A stretch of DNA of 64,000 nt from Magicicada septendecula (GCA_034769895.1 CM068367.1:694122654-694186653), one strand, 5' to 3'. Shown: positions 35,401 through 47,378, numbered from the stretch's first letter. Translations and numbers: made by a program. The notes: generated from the sequence alone by a model not told the origin.

Positions 35401-37032
35401 ATCTATCCTACTGTACTGTAAAATTTCTGAAGTCATTAGAAAATTTTATCAATAATTTCCGAGAAGAATATGAAAAAGTAGAATAAGAGGCAACTGATTT
35501 ATCAGGGCTATCATTTAGTGTGGAAGATAAACAAACTCGCAGACGACGAAAGAGAAACGGGTTTTTTGATGAAAACAAAGAAGTCGGACATGAATTCACA
35601 ATTGCAATTAGAGAAGATTTCAAAGTCAATTCATTTTATGTCATTGGGGATAACACTAAGGCACAACTATCTCAAAGAGCTCAGAAGTATGAAGTTGTTC
35701 TAGAGCCTTTTCGTATATTTTTTGACTGGAAATTGTCAACAGAAGAAAGGAAGAAAGCGTTAAAAAAGTTGAAGGATATGTACAAAAATGACATTGATGT
35801 TTGTACTTTGGAAGATGAATTGGACCATTTCTTAATATTTCTAAAAGAAAACGAGGACACCATAAAAACCACACCAGACAATCCAGACATCTTAGGTTTC
35901 TCGTGTGATAGTGGTGTCGAATTTGTCGATAGATATCACATCTATCGAGCCGCCAAAGAAATGTCTTGCACATTTCCGAATATTGAAATATTATTGAATA
36001 TTTTTCTAACAATTCCCTTATCTAATGCGTCCGGAGAAAGATCATTTTCTGTTTTAAAGAGAGTAAAAAATTATTTAAGGAATACAATGGGAGAAGAAAG
36101 ACTAAATAACTTGGCCATTTTGTATAGCCTAGAGCAGGAAATTTTAAACCGCATTGACACTGACAAAATAATTGATGATTTTGCAAGAAATAAAGCAAGA
36201 CGGAAATTCATAATTTAAAAATTAGGGGCTTACAAGATTCTTTAAGTAACCAATAGCTAGTGTTTCTGTAAATAATAATTACATATTAATTTGTTCCTCT
36301 GCATACTGAAAGTGAAGTGAAGCTGTCCTGTCTGTGTTAAATAAGACATTTTTGTTTTGCATAATCAAACGAATGTTTAACATTTGATATTTAAATGTTA
36401 AGTATATACTTAAGTATAAGTAAATGTTAAGTATATCCATGTTTAGTAATACTCTGTGTTTTCTATCTTACATTTAATATAAACGTACTGTAGGCCTAAT
36501 TAATAAAAAAATAATTATTTAACTAATGTGTGTAATCTTTCTGAACTTTCCGTATGTCAGGGAAATTTCTTGAAACCGCCAGGGTATGTCAGAGAGTTAT
36601 ACCACACTACGTTCCAGATATTTTGAATACACCATGAATGTTAAAAGTGTGAAAATACCTAATGCTTTCATGTGTAAAGTTAGGAAAGATATTTTGGGTT
36701 TTAGTAAATTTTGTAAAGAAAGCAATACTCTATTTGATGAATGTAAACATATAATAATTTAACTAAATGATTGCAATACAGTGATATTAAAAACATAAAA
36801 ATAATGGTTTATCGTTTTAACACATTAACAAATGAAACACGAATTTGAAATAAATGAGTGTAATTGTAAAACACTTATTTATTTAATGTGTAACGGTATG
36901 CAAATTTTCATTACTTTTCTTTTTTGTTAATAAGTTTATGAGGGTTTTCTTGCAACTTCTATTTCTAACTTGAGTTTGAGTGCCCCAAAATTTTTACCGC
37001 TTGGGGCCTTCACTTGACTTGAGCCGCCTCTG
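32422..37032 (+). mobile_element. hAT DNA transposon, 4,611 bp, inserted in Helitron
   Basis: Termini CAGAGCCGG (left) and the inverted CAGAGGCGG (right) fit hAT ends. A perfect 8-bp target duplication, GACCAGGC, flanks it at 32414-32421 and 37033-37040. It is inserted in the helicase gene of the minus-strand Helitron, about 20 bp before the Walker A codons. Removing the element and one duplication restores reading-frame continuity (E-L-P-G-P then R-C-Y-F-I-D). It carries a decayed transposase on the plus strand. Confidence 0.95.
33511..36218 (+). pseudogene. hAT transposase (ZMYM1-like / DUF4371 type), broken
   Basis: The N-terminal part (best start ATG 33565) has a Glu/Lys-rich linker. A TTF-type zinc finger follows, with W-L-I-F-S and C-Y-P-C-K-L-F at about 34129-34182. 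A DUF4371-type catalytic region contains T-I-V-D-S-T-P-D (first Asp) at about 34669-34695 and S-F-D-N-A-S-N-M (second Asp) near 34870-34895. C-A-N-H-S-L-N-L follows at about 34960-34985. A frameshift near 35060 leads to S-A-S-T-H-R-W-K, then a TGA near 35160 and a frameshift near 35500. The C-terminal hAT dimerisation domain is intact in its own frame (35520-36218): I-P-L-S-N-A-S-G-E-R-S-F-S and L-N-N-L-A-I-L. The transposase would cut and paste the element. The full-length frame is lost, but the motifs are well preserved. Confidence 0.9.
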
Positions 37033-38470
37033 GACCAGGCAGTTCATTAGTACATGAGTTTAGGACTGCGTCAACAATTTCTATTTGTCTTCCTCTAAGA
37101 AGTTGGTACATCTCTTCTCCGATAGCAGCATTTTCGTTGATGTTTATAAGCTCTTGGTTTTGTTGGTTTTCGTAGACCTCAATATCATCCATGTTGTGTC
37201 GTTGCACCCAGAAACAAAAATTCCTACCTCCTGTGGCTTCAGTATTTAACTTATACGCAATTATTCCATAAGCTCGTTTAATTGGTTCTTCAATGGAACT
37301 TCCATTCCGCCTTGCTTCTCGTATAAAGTCTTTGGCTAAGTCCTCTTTAAATGTGTCCCATAAAGCCTTGGGATTTCCTGGTGACCCAAAAATAAGAATT
37401 TGTATGAAAAGAGTTCTCATAGCTTTATGCATTTTTGATACAGCAGATTCTCGCAAACCCTCTATCCACTGTTGATCATCGTACGTAAGTCCTTTAGCTA
37501 AGCAAGCTTGTTTATAAGCTGCATGTCTCACACCATTCACTGGGTGGAGATTACCAAAGCTTGTAGCATCTTTGACATGATAAAGCAGTAGTCGTAAGCG
37601 GTAAAGTTCTGGTTGAGAAACAAAGTTGACGTTATGAATTCTACCAATAACACGTAGACGTCTAATTCTAGGTACCCATTCACTAGTTTTTCCAATCCAT
37701 CTAAAATATTCCGGCATTTGCCAATAATAATGGTAAACAACTTCTTGTTGATTTTCTTGTTGCTGTTGTCTTAGGGCTCGATTATAACGTAAGTAAGCCT
37801 CTAAAGTCGACCCTTTCTGTTTGATGTCAGCTAAATCTTCTTGCGTTTGTTCGATATTTGCGCTTCGAAATTGGCCAGGCAGATGAATATCAAACGTTGA
37901 ACTGTATGACTTTCTTTTTAATTTCGTTACCAAATAAACGCCAGCATTCTTCAGGTGGAGTAATACACCGTCCTTGAACATAGGCATCGGCTTCATTGTA
38001 ATTAACTCTTCTCTGACCTTCAATAATCTTAATAAATGCACAATCGTGTCCCTTATATTTGTAATATTTGTAAAAATATTTAACTGCTCGGATAGTTCCT
38101 ACATATTCGACGTTGATATGACAGTTAAATCTTTTGAGCAGATATCATTATATGCAGTTACGTAACGAATGTCTCTTGTTATTTTACGACCATGAATATC
38201 CTTGCAATGTTCATGAGAAAATTGTGGGCTACGTGGATCTAATTTAGACTCATAGCATTGGCGACCATTCGGCTTCTCATCTTCAGATAAGGATAAACCT
38301 CCTGATGTGGTTTTGGAAAATCAAATCTACATTTCATTCGGTCATTTTTATTTACCATACATGATGCGTGGGGATTATGGTCACCACACGGATTATGTAT
38401 CATACCAGCTGTCGCAACTCCGGGTCATCGTCGTCTGGAGGAATTTCAGCAAAGTCACAAAGAAGTTTGT
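37033..38470 (-). pseudogene. Third Helitron: Rep C-terminal part and helicase N-terminal part
   Basis: Minus-strand Helitron protein, 5'-truncated. Reading from 38470: E-I-P-P-D-D-D-D-P-E-L, then M-I-H-N-P-C-G-D-H-N-P-H-A-S-C near 38400-38355 (the M-x-H-G-P-C-G block), then Rep motif 3, V-K-Y-F-Y-K-Y-Y-K-Y-K-G, at about 38090-38050 with its tyrosines. A frameshift near 37915 leads into F-D-I-H-L-P-G-Q. The long frame then runs to the hAT insertion, with Y-R-L-R-L-L-L-Y-H-V and N-P-K-A-L-W-D. Rep motifs 1 and 2 are missing upstream, so the copy lacks its nuclease H-U-H site. Translation resumes at 32421 beyond the hAT. Confidence 0.85.
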
Positions 38471-39664
38471 GTCGTTCTAAGTCACAAAGAAGCAAAAGCA
38501 ACAATTTCAAAAACTCATAAATTATTATTAACTTTAGCTTACTAAAAACCTTTTTCGAGCGTTTCAATACAATCCTTGAATTTTTTTGTCCATGGCGTCT
38601 CCGTGTATTAATACTTACCTCAGAGAACACAAAACAACAGCGTACAGGGAACGCGTTATAAATTAAATACGTTATTGCTCGCTTAATATTATTACAGTAG
38701 ATAGGTTATACAATTCTTGGATTTCGTTGTCCATGACGTGTTTGTTACTTAACTAAATAAGTAATTTACTACCAACTCGAAAAATTTACTTTCGAGTCGG
38801 TAGTAAATTACTTATATTTGGTGTACAATTATTGCTCGTCTCAACTCTTATTTTGTTTATTTACATTGATTCCAACAGATATTTATTCTTCTTCATATAT
38901 AAACATATCGATACTGCGCCGTTTGCATTTATCGACGGTTTCTGTAATTTATTTATCTGTACGGCAAGAAAGCTGGTTAGAAATTACAGTTGCCTAGCAA
39001 TAATTAATTGTCGTGCGGTATCGGTCCCGCGATATTTTAAAATAAATGCCCTCAGATGTGGCCCTTAGACAAATTTTGCGAAAAATGAGACCGAGTCCAA
39101 TCGATTCCTGGTGTCAAAATACCCTTTAGTACTAACTTCCGAGAAAATCGTTAGAGCCGTTTTCGAGAAAAAAAAACATAGATACATACAATTATAGAAT
39201 TATGTATAGCCTATGATTAAAAATAGTGGCCTCGTTCAATTTTAACGTCTTATTTTAGGTAAAAGCTTAACATATAATGAACCGATACGTCTAGTAAGAA
39301 TATATTCTTTTATCACCGAGTAAACCAATAAGTATGTTGAAACAAACGAGACGATTTTCATTGTAAAGGGGAGAAGACCGTTTGCTTGTAGATGTTTGTT
39401 CTTTCAAAAACGTAAAGCGTTTTTATAAACATTAGAAAACTGCGTTGTTATAATCTGCATTAGTTTTCTGATATAACTATTTTTTATAGCTGCATTACAT
39501 TTGCTCATGAACTCAAATTCCTTTGCAACATCTTTCAAGTGTTCAAAATAGTTCCGTTAAAATACATATGAAACCACTAAATTGTTTATGTACAGCCTCC
39601 GGTCATCTCAGACGTCTGTAACTATTCCTAGACAAGGTTGGTTAAATAACTGGGATTTTTACAC
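38471..39664. other. Gene-free stretch with a 57-bp hairpin
   Basis: An inverted repeat lies at 38758-38782 and 38790-38814 (25-bp arms, one mismatch, 7-base loop). A dispersed-repeat-like segment sits at about 39085-39190 (consensus style 'AAAATCGTTAGAGCCGTTTT' then a short A-run). No gene. Confidence 0.5.
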
Positions 39665-39747
39665 ATTTTATAAGAACAAACATCTACATTATAAGAAAAA
39701 ACACTTACATTATAAGAAAAAACATCTACATTATAAGAACAAACAAC
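39665..39747. repeat. 21-bp tandem repeat, four copies
   Basis: Unit ATTATAAGAAAAAACATCTAC with small variations. An 88-codon frame across it is repeat-driven. Confidence 0.9.
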
Positions 39748-39964
39748 ATTTTTATACATTAGCCTACATATTTTTAAAAATTACAAATCAAGCCTGTATT
39801 TACTACACAACGTATTTAATACACAACGACTTACAAAAAAGACTGTAAATTTTTTGCGTGCATTAAACTCAGAAAAACATATTTGCTTTTTCGGAAAGTA
39901 AATACAGAGAAATCATGAGATGAACACAAAAAACCGTTAAAACGGGAGTGAATTGATTTTTATT

Positions 39965-40059
39965 TGGGTAGCGGTGCTGCGCCTGCGGCCACAGTCGGTT
40001 TGCGAGCCGAGCGTTTCACAGCCAGCTGATCACACAGGACGATCCGCTAACCATATCAG
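39965..40059 (+). other. Candidate non-coding first exon of a host gene
   Basis: A GC-rich island in AT-rich DNA that ends CATATCAG|GTAAGT, a perfect donor consensus (exon end 40059). An ACAGTC initiator-like motif at 39991 could mark transcription start; there is no TATA box. It has no start codon with an open frame reaching the donor. The next exon candidate is at 44573, giving an intron of about 4.5 kb. This is inference from splice signals only; transcript data would decide. Confidence 0.4.
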
Positions 40060-40490
40060 GTAAGTATTACACCCATTCTAACTCTGTATTATACTTACAC
40101 ACGGTTTAACTTTAACACGACACGCGACAAACATCTTGTTAATGTTAATGTAATGTACTACAGTGTGTTAAGGTATATTAGCTAAATATTTTAGTATTTA
40201 TTTAGGCAATGCTTAATAGTATCAAATAGATAATTAAAACACAGTGCAGTATAGTCTAAACCAAATAATAAAGTGTAAAGAAAATTACTTTTTAAAATAA
40301 TTCTAAAGACTAAAAATTGTTCTCTAAAGAAAATAGCGGGAAGAGAAATCAGTAAGTAATAATGACATCTTATCTTTCGCGATGATTGATTGCGGAAGAT
40401 GTCATAACCCTCACTGAAACAACATCAACAGCAAAACAATAACAGCTGTTACTGCTGTCGCTACTACTGGTCTTGCTGCTTCTACAGCTA
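40060..40490. other. Gene-free stretch (possible intron)
   Basis: AT-rich, no gene. Confidence 0.4.
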
Positions 40491-40496
40491 CTGCTG

Positions 40497-40534
<38 letters not shown>

Positions 40535-40535
40535 G

Positions 40536-40592
<57 letters not shown>

Positions 40593-40617
40593 ATAATAAT
40601 AATAATAATAATAATAG
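40491..40617. repeat. (TAC)n then (TAA)n compound microsatellite
   Basis: About 95 bp of TAC repeats with two interruptions, then nine TAA units. The apparent poly-Val frame on the minus strand is an artefact. Confidence 0.95.
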
Positions 40618-40713
40618 GAATAATAAAATTAAAATAATAAAACTAATGATAGTAATAATAATTGCATTATCATTGTTACGAATAATAAATAACGCCTGTA
40701 TTTTGTACAAGAA

Positions 40714-40916
40714 TATATTAGCACTATTTCAATAGTCTCAACTGTCATCAGTACATATACAAATTAATAAAAAAAATATTGGAAACCAATTGTTATTAAC
40801 AGCTGTTTTGTATGTTGACTAAATTTAATGTATGGTTTTATATGTATAGAAAAATTGTATTAATTTGTAAATATTCTAATTACGACAGTTGAGACTGTTG
40901 AAATAGTGTTAATATA
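40714..40916. repeat. 33-bp inverted repeat, MITE-like
   Basis: Left arm 40714-40746 and right arm 40884-40916 are inverted copies with two mismatches (core GTCTCAACTGTC / GACAGTTGAGAC). Weaker similarity extends outward (ACAAGAATAT near 40707-40716; ATATTCTTGT near 40931-40940). The span is about 200-240 bp with an AT-rich interior. No target duplication identified. Confidence 0.7.
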
Positions 40917-41375
40917 TAAAAAATATGTAACATATTCTTGTAAAATAAATGTTATTTTTTTTATTTATAATAACCGTACACAAGAATAATGCGAGAATAT
41001 ATAAATGTACTTATCATTAGTATTTACACTAATTACTACTATTACTATCATTACTATTGTCAATGCTTCAACCGATAGTACACACAACTATACAGATTCC
41101 AAAATATTGTGAATTAAAATACGTTTGTTGACTGCATAAACCTTTCTTCCCTTTGTACACTTTAAAAGTTTTTTTCTTTCCAGAACCGTTTACAAATTTA
41201 CCAGATTTATACTTCGTGTACCAGTAATATTCCTGTTTATGATAGTGCCACAAAATGTATTCTAACTGGCGATTCCTAAGCAATTGTTTCTTGTGTAGCG
41301 GTTTCGCTATATTTCTAAATCACGTTCACCCAAAATTACATTTGTGTTCATATTCAACTTCTAATTGTTTTTTTT
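40917..41375. other. Gene-free stretch
   Basis: No gene recognised. Confidence 0.4.
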
Positions 41376-42644
41376 ACTTCCATGTTCTATAAGGAAATGG
41401 AAGTATGGTGATGGCAAAAAAAATCGTGTTCGAGATAATTGCAGATTCTGATTGTAGGCCTACTACCCTCAAAACATGAAAAAAAGTCATTTTTCGAAAA
41501 GTGTCTCTGTGTGTGTCTGTGTGTCTATCTGTCTATGTGTAGATTTTATTCTATGGTAAAAGATAACAGCCGCAAATTCAAACAGAATAAAATAATGTTT
41601 TGCATGCAGCCCTGAATTGTAGAGTTCTCAAGATCTATTGTTTTTGGTGAAGATCGGTTAAGGGTAAGGGGTAGGTTACCTGCAACGTTTTATGTTTTAA
41701 CAAGGGTAATTTTTTTCTATGCCGAACGATAACTGCCGTAAATTCAAGCAGAATCAAATAATTTTATGCATACCTTCTTGAATTATAGAGTACTTAAGAT
41801 TTGCTGATTTTAGTGAAGATCGGTTAAGAGGAAAGGGTAGTTTACCTGTAACATTTTATGTTTTAACAAGGGTAATTTTTTTATGACGAATGATAACTGC
41901 CGCATATTCAAACAGAATCAAATAATTTTTTGCATACTTATCTAAATTGTAGAGAACTTAAGGCCTGTTGATTTTGGTAAAGATCGGTTAAGGGAAAGGG
42001 GTAGTTTACCTGCAACATTTTATGTTGTAACAAGAGAAATTTTTTCATGACGAACGATAACTGCCGTAAATTCAAACAGAATCAAATAATTTTTTACATA
42101 TGTGCCTGAGTTGTAGAGGACTCAAGGTCTCTTGATTTTGGTGAAGATCGGTTACGGGGAAAGGGTAGTTTACCTGAAACATTTTTTGTTGTAACAAGAG
42201 TAAAGTACTTAATTTTGATAAATAAAATATCTTGATAAGAAGATCTTAATAATCCACTGTAGAAACGTAGATCAAATATCTATAAATGAAGAGGCTAGTT
42301 AAACGGGGTGGGGGTAATTTTCTATAAATGAAAATTATAGTTGAAGGGGGAGGGGTAATTTTTTATATATGTACTACGTTATCGGCAACAAAGAAGTAGT
42401 TTGTTGTTAAAATTCCTTCCCGGCCTGTTTGGCCGTAGACCAATGTTTTCTGCAAAACCAGACGTTTCGGCAGTGCCATCGACTTCCATCATCAGTGAAA
42501 ATCGAGTGCGATAACGTGATGTGGTATACGTTAGTGACCACAGTAATGTGGTTAAGGCTGAAGCAGTAAGTAGAAAGAAGTAGTTTCTATGGAAATATTT
42601 CATTTCGAAAATGATTTTAAATATAAATCTTAGAACATGGAAGT
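41376..42644. mobile_element. Candidate non-autonomous element with 14-bp inverted ends and internal tandem array
   Basis: ACTTCCATGTTCTA (41376-41389) is repeated exactly in inverse at 42631-42644. Between them lie a (GTCT)-rich segment (about 41508-41540), four tandem copies of an about 164-bp unit (41562-42220), and two copies of a shorter G-rich unit (about 42300-42370, 'GGGGTAATTTT'). There is no coding capacity. The layout (conserved ends, microsatellite, central tandem repeats) resembles Helentron-derived non-autonomous elements (DINE-1/HINE type), but the terminal hairpin of that group was not confirmed. Confidence 0.5.
41562..42220. repeat. Four-copy tandem array, unit about 164 bp
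   Basis: Units start GATAACNGCCGNANATTCAA at 41562, 41728, 41892 and 42056 (spacings 166, 164, 164). Each contains TGAAGATCGGTTA (TAAAGATCGGTTA in copy 3), a GGGAAAGG-like G-rich stretch and TTTATGTT.TAACAAG. Divergence between copies is modest. Confidence 0.92.
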
Positions 42645-44572
42645 CATGTATGGTTCTCCATACCGATATTTTATACTTGTATCCTATGAAAAACGTTCCT
42701 AGTAAATTAATGGATTCTTCTAATTAGACATTGGATTTAAACAGACAAAGCCATATAACTTAATCTTATATTTCTTTATGCTGTTGCTGTAACACACTTT
42801 ATGAAAACATTTGTTTGTGCGCTCGCGACCTCTGCGTGTATGAGCGCTCGAGGAGTATGCTTGCATTTATTGGTTTAATATTACTATAGATAACAAACAC
42901 GTTTCAGAACTTGTAGTGTATACATGCTAGACCATCACATTAATTAGCTGAATGTGTGGTTTCTGTTTAGTGAATCAGTACTAAAAATTTTTCATGTTGT
43001 CATTTACAAACAACAAATGTTATACATTGACGTTATACGAGATTGCTGAACCGTTTATATTTTGTCTTCCCTGTCTGTTTCTCTGCTTTCTGAGTGGTTT
43101 GTTTTGTATGAAATTAGTATATGAAATTTTGTGTAAATGTATGTTCAACAGGGGTATTTTCTAACTGTTGGCTTTCACATAGGGCTATGTAATGCTTGAG
43201 ACACAATATAAAAGTCCTATGTGCATCGCAACTCTGACGTAACCAATAACTGTAATTTTTGCCTTGGTTTAGCTGAAAAGAAAACATTACAAACAGAATT
43301 TTCCGCTTTCCTAAATGGCTATGCTTTTAAATGTTCAAGTTACTTAATGTGCGGATTACTGTCTGCAAACAAAATACGACAGCGGCCAATATAAGACCAA
43401 GGTCCTAGACTGTCAACAGCCGGTCTCATTAATTCAGGACGTATTGCAATTATACAAAGCACATTTTTCGATCAAATTAGCCGGAAAGTGTTTGCTGAAA
43501 ATGTTTACTTTAGCTACGTGTTAGACAAGTAACGGGAGATACGATACCTCTCTCAGGTTATTTGAATTTTGCAGCTTTTGTGTGTACGCATGCGCGCACG
43601 TGTGCGCGTGTGTGTGAGAGAGAGAGCGTGGTTACGCGTGTAAGTAGACAGATCGGTATGATGTATGATTTCTATTTGTGTACACAAAATACGACACATC
43701 TTTCAACAGGTTTCGAATTCTATCGTGGGTTACATCTTCTGTAATTTAATCTTCGTTTATAGGTTCTGGTATGTGTGTAACGATTATTATTCGTACAAAA
43801 TATTACTACCCATAAGAACACACAAATTGCCCGTAACCAGTGTCACAGTGTAATTGACATAAAAATAAAATATGATAATTAAAAACACTTCATTATACTA
43901 CATAATTAAATATTTATTAATTGTAATAATATAAGTTTGAGCGCAGAGCATAATTAACTCAACGCCGACGTTGGGATTTTAGGAACTGCTAAAAATTACC
44001 CACAAGGTAGTTACTAAGAAATCTACAAACACGTTTTATACGTGCACACATACCTTTTATGAAGTTTCCCTCGAATAAATATAATACGCTATTAAAATAA
44101 TCAAATCCACGTTTAACACCACATCCGTAAGTCTATGAAAAAATTATTTCACCATCACATGCGTTTTTTACTGTGAGAGCGCAGCCTAAGGTGAGAGAGT
44201 CTCGACGTAATCCTTGTAGATAGTCAGAGAGTGATGAGAAAGAGCTAAGAGTTAATACCACTGAAGAAAAACAGATTGCCATCTTCAGTTTTCCTATCGT
44301 CAAACAGGTTTTCCGTCCGTTGATTGACGACAAAGGGGTTCCTAATGATGAGACGATGTCGGTATGGAGGAGAAAAAGCCCACAGGAAGGACGAAAGAGG
44401 GAGAGTAATAGTAATAAAGCTATTAAATATTATGGTTTCTTAAATTATAAGAAGAAATGGTAACTATTAACTGTGTATATACCCAGTAAAAAAAAACAAG
44501 TGGAGCAATTATATTTGTATATTTTATATTTCTTTTCTATTTATTTCAAAAATTATATTTTATTTTTTCCAG
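42645..44572. other. Gene-free stretch (possible intron)
   Basis: No gene recognised. A GCGCACGTGTGCGCGTGTGT tract near 43593-43615 runs into a short (GA)n. A polypyrimidine tract at 44557-44570 leads to the exon acceptor at 44571-44572. Confidence 0.4.
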
Positions 44573-44748
44573 ATGCCCACCTGACCGTAATGGCTGTTGA
44601 ATCTGCAAACAGACGTACATTAGTGTATTAGATGTAGCATCTGACGCAATGAAGGCAGCGGCATGTGGTTTGCTGGTGACCGTGTGGCACATCTCGCAGC
44701 TGGTCAAGTGCCAAGTCCTGTGGACGCCTGTTTACGTCGACAGTACAA
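44573..44748 (+). CDS. Candidate host-gene exon: start codon and signal peptide
   Basis: The acceptor TTTATTTTTTCC-AG ends at 44572 and the donor ACAA|GTAAGC begins at 44749. The coding part starts at ATG 44649 and runs 33 codons plus one base (phase 1) to the donor. The peptide begins M-K-A-A-A-C-G-L-L-V-T-V-W-H-I-S and then Q-L-V-K-C-Q, which looks like a signal peptide cleaved near residue 20. The first mature residues are roughly V-L-W-T-P-V-Y-V-D-S-T. Two short upstream ORFs (ATG 44573, stop after three codons; ATG 44591) precede the start. Codon use is balanced and GC is higher than in the flanks. I do not recognise the protein. It would be secreted or a membrane protein. Later exons are not identified in this window. 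Confidence 0.5.
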
Positions 44749-47281
44749 GTAAGCGCTCTCTTTCCCCCCATACATCTTTGCATATTTATCTTTACTGTAT
44801 ATTCGACGAATCTGTATACACTGCGTCCATTAGCGTCCATTGAATCTGTCACTTACGTCTGTGCACGTAGGTGACTAATTCCTAAAAGTTATGGAATTAT
44901 AAGGTTCCCTGCGTGCGTTTATAAAACTTTATAAACAATCTATATTCTCCTACAAAACCAAAAATACAAATCTGAAATTTAACATCAGATCAGAGGTACG
45001 TCCGCAACGTAGATACGTCTTGTCTCTGAAATATTAACAAATAAAGCGACATTTTTCCAAACGATTTGCAGATCTGTGGCACTAGAAGTAAGCAATCAAG
45101 TACGAACATCAAGTCCCTGCCTAACGCTGTTGAGCACATTGTATAGAGTATAAATAGACCTGAGAAACGCTTTATTTTTATATTTAGTCCAGCTTTATCA
45201 AGTTCCTCGGTACTTATCATGGACATGTTGGCGTAACCAGTAGTCGCCACTTCAGAACAAACGTTCGATACCATAATCGAGTACTGTAGTCGATTGTCAG
45301 GTATTTGAACACGAAAACTTTAAGTCTCGCCAGCGACACGTAAGTGGCGACGAGAGGCGTATTTTTTGCCGTTCAATGATATTTATAAAATACGGAATAC
45401 CACTTGTGCACTCCACTATTTTTAGCAATTTTGGACAAGGTCTTTTGAGTGGAAGATAAATTAAATCGCTCGAAAGCACTTACCGGAAGTCATTAAAATT
45501 AATGGAATGAAACAAGCAGTATTCTACATTTTTTGATATACAATTTTCCTAATAAAAATTTGTTAATTAAAATTGTGTTGATTAAGTGAGCGCACGTATC
45601 GCATATACGGATAGAATTAGAAGACGGAGTGAACATTCATGAAGGAGGAATTTGTAACGAGTGGGAGACTGTACTGTGTACCGCCAGTTATCCTGGGCAA
45701 TACAGTCTGCACACATGAGTATATTATTCCTGCTAACGTCGAGTCCGACAAGTTTTAAGTGCTGTCGTCGGATCGGATGATGATGATACAAGAATGATCG
45801 GGTTCCGGTCGAGGATGGTTTTTCAGCGACGTTTATTCAGTCTGTAGTAATCGTCGCGTGTTTATTTAACCCACTGATAGTGAACCATAAACGAATTTAA
45901 ACTCCCGTTCGAATAGTTACGTATTCCAGTGAACTGAAATAGGCCTAACAATTCCGTGTGTATAATTATAGCACAAGCTGAAACGAGAAAAAATTGTTTT
46001 CGACGACACGTAATCCTGTTGCTCAAAGCTGTCTTGCCTGCGAACTACTTATGATATGGAATCAGCCATCCTGCTTGTCATATTGCTCCATACACAAATA
46101 CTGTTGAGGCATTGACATCCGGTGTCGATGCGATGTAATCATCCTGTTGTGATGATAATTCAGTTAACTTCATTTCCTAGCTATGATTGTTTTTGTATAA
46201 ATTGTATTTATATTTTAGACTACCACGCTCCAGACGTCGTACGCAAAGTGTCACAAAAACTTACATCCGCTCTGTCGTTATGTGTCATCGCCCAGAATAT
46301 TTTTGTAACTTTTACCCCCACATACCAGCTGCGGATAAAACAATATTCTCAGTAAAAATAATAACACATTTTCATATTAATAGACTTTTCATACTAACGG
46401 TGGGAAACTGGCTCAATCTTTTGTTTGTAAACTAAACTTTGTATTGTATTGCATACACATTTTCTACATATTGAAGTTTTACGTCGATTGGATATAGATA
46501 ACGTTACTGAGAAAGAACTACTTTAATTTGACGTTAAACTTGCTGGGCTATAAAACGGTGAACCATCGTTAAAAAGACAACACGTTTCCAGCTCGTCGGT
46601 AGGTGACCTAGTCGACTCTACTTTGGCGTTTTATGGTCTACCGTTAAGAGCTGCTGCATTTATATTCACTTTTCGGCTTCTGACAGTTCTTGTTTGCTTC
46701 AACACTCGACCACTGCACACCTCGCATCTATTGGCTCTCGGTTAACCGTTGACGCCGCGCATAAGGGTGTAGTAAATACTAATTGCAGTAGACGTTATAG
46801 CACCGCTCCTTCACCACTAGAAAGCTGAGCCAGTTTACTTGATAGTGCCTACAAGGAAAAAAATTTAACAATTTAACACAAAGAACAACTTTTCATTTAG
46901 GCCAGATGTTTCTTCTCTCTTCATAGATTTAACTGGGTATGAAATACGCATAGGCCTACAACCAAGCATTTTGTCGAATAATTAACTTTTTAAATTAAAA
47001 TCACTGTGTTTGTATTTAGGTGGGCCGCATCATATGATTCCATCACGCCATGTGTATTATATTTGATACATACATGTCTCTACCCTGAAATTGAAACAGA
47101 TTTAAAAGATAAAATAATAAGAGTAAATTTTTGTACCTTATAAAAGTTTCTTATTTATAAGTAGCGTGTCAGAAAAAATTAATTTGAAACATAAAAATTA
47201 TAATAATAATAATGTGAAGAAAACACAATAGTGATAAAATATTACTAATAATAAGATATTGTAATAATTAAGTAAAAATTA
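44749..47281. other. Gene-free stretch (possible intron)
   Basis: No further exon I can support. 46219-46351 has an acceptor-like ATTTTAG and an open frame but no recognisable protein. Confidence 0.4.
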
Positions 47282-47340
47282 TACGAATTAATAAATTATT
47301 TACCTTAAATTATCCGCCATGTGATTTCTTGTGCTTCGTC

Positions 47341-47378
47341 TATGACGCGTTTCAGAGCTTATGCTCCATCATCAGATA
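47341..47378 (-). ncRNA. Hammerhead-ribozyme-like motif, left arm
   Basis: Exact inverted copy of the motif at 47526-47563: CTGATGA core, 5-bp stem with ATAA loop, GAA, palindromic ACGCGT and C at the cleavage position. Confidence 0.45.

Noticed and set aside
40411-40710. Poly-Val open frame on the minus strand
   Set aside because: Produced by the (TAC)n microsatellite.
41508-41540. CRISPR-like array at the 164-bp repeats nearby
   Set aside because: Unit length and full-length similarity (no unique spacers) are those of tandem satellite repeats in eukaryotic DNA.
46219-46351. Possible third exon of the 44.6-kb gene
   Set aside because: It has an acceptor-like site and open frame, but the peptide shows no secretory or domain features and the donor is weak.
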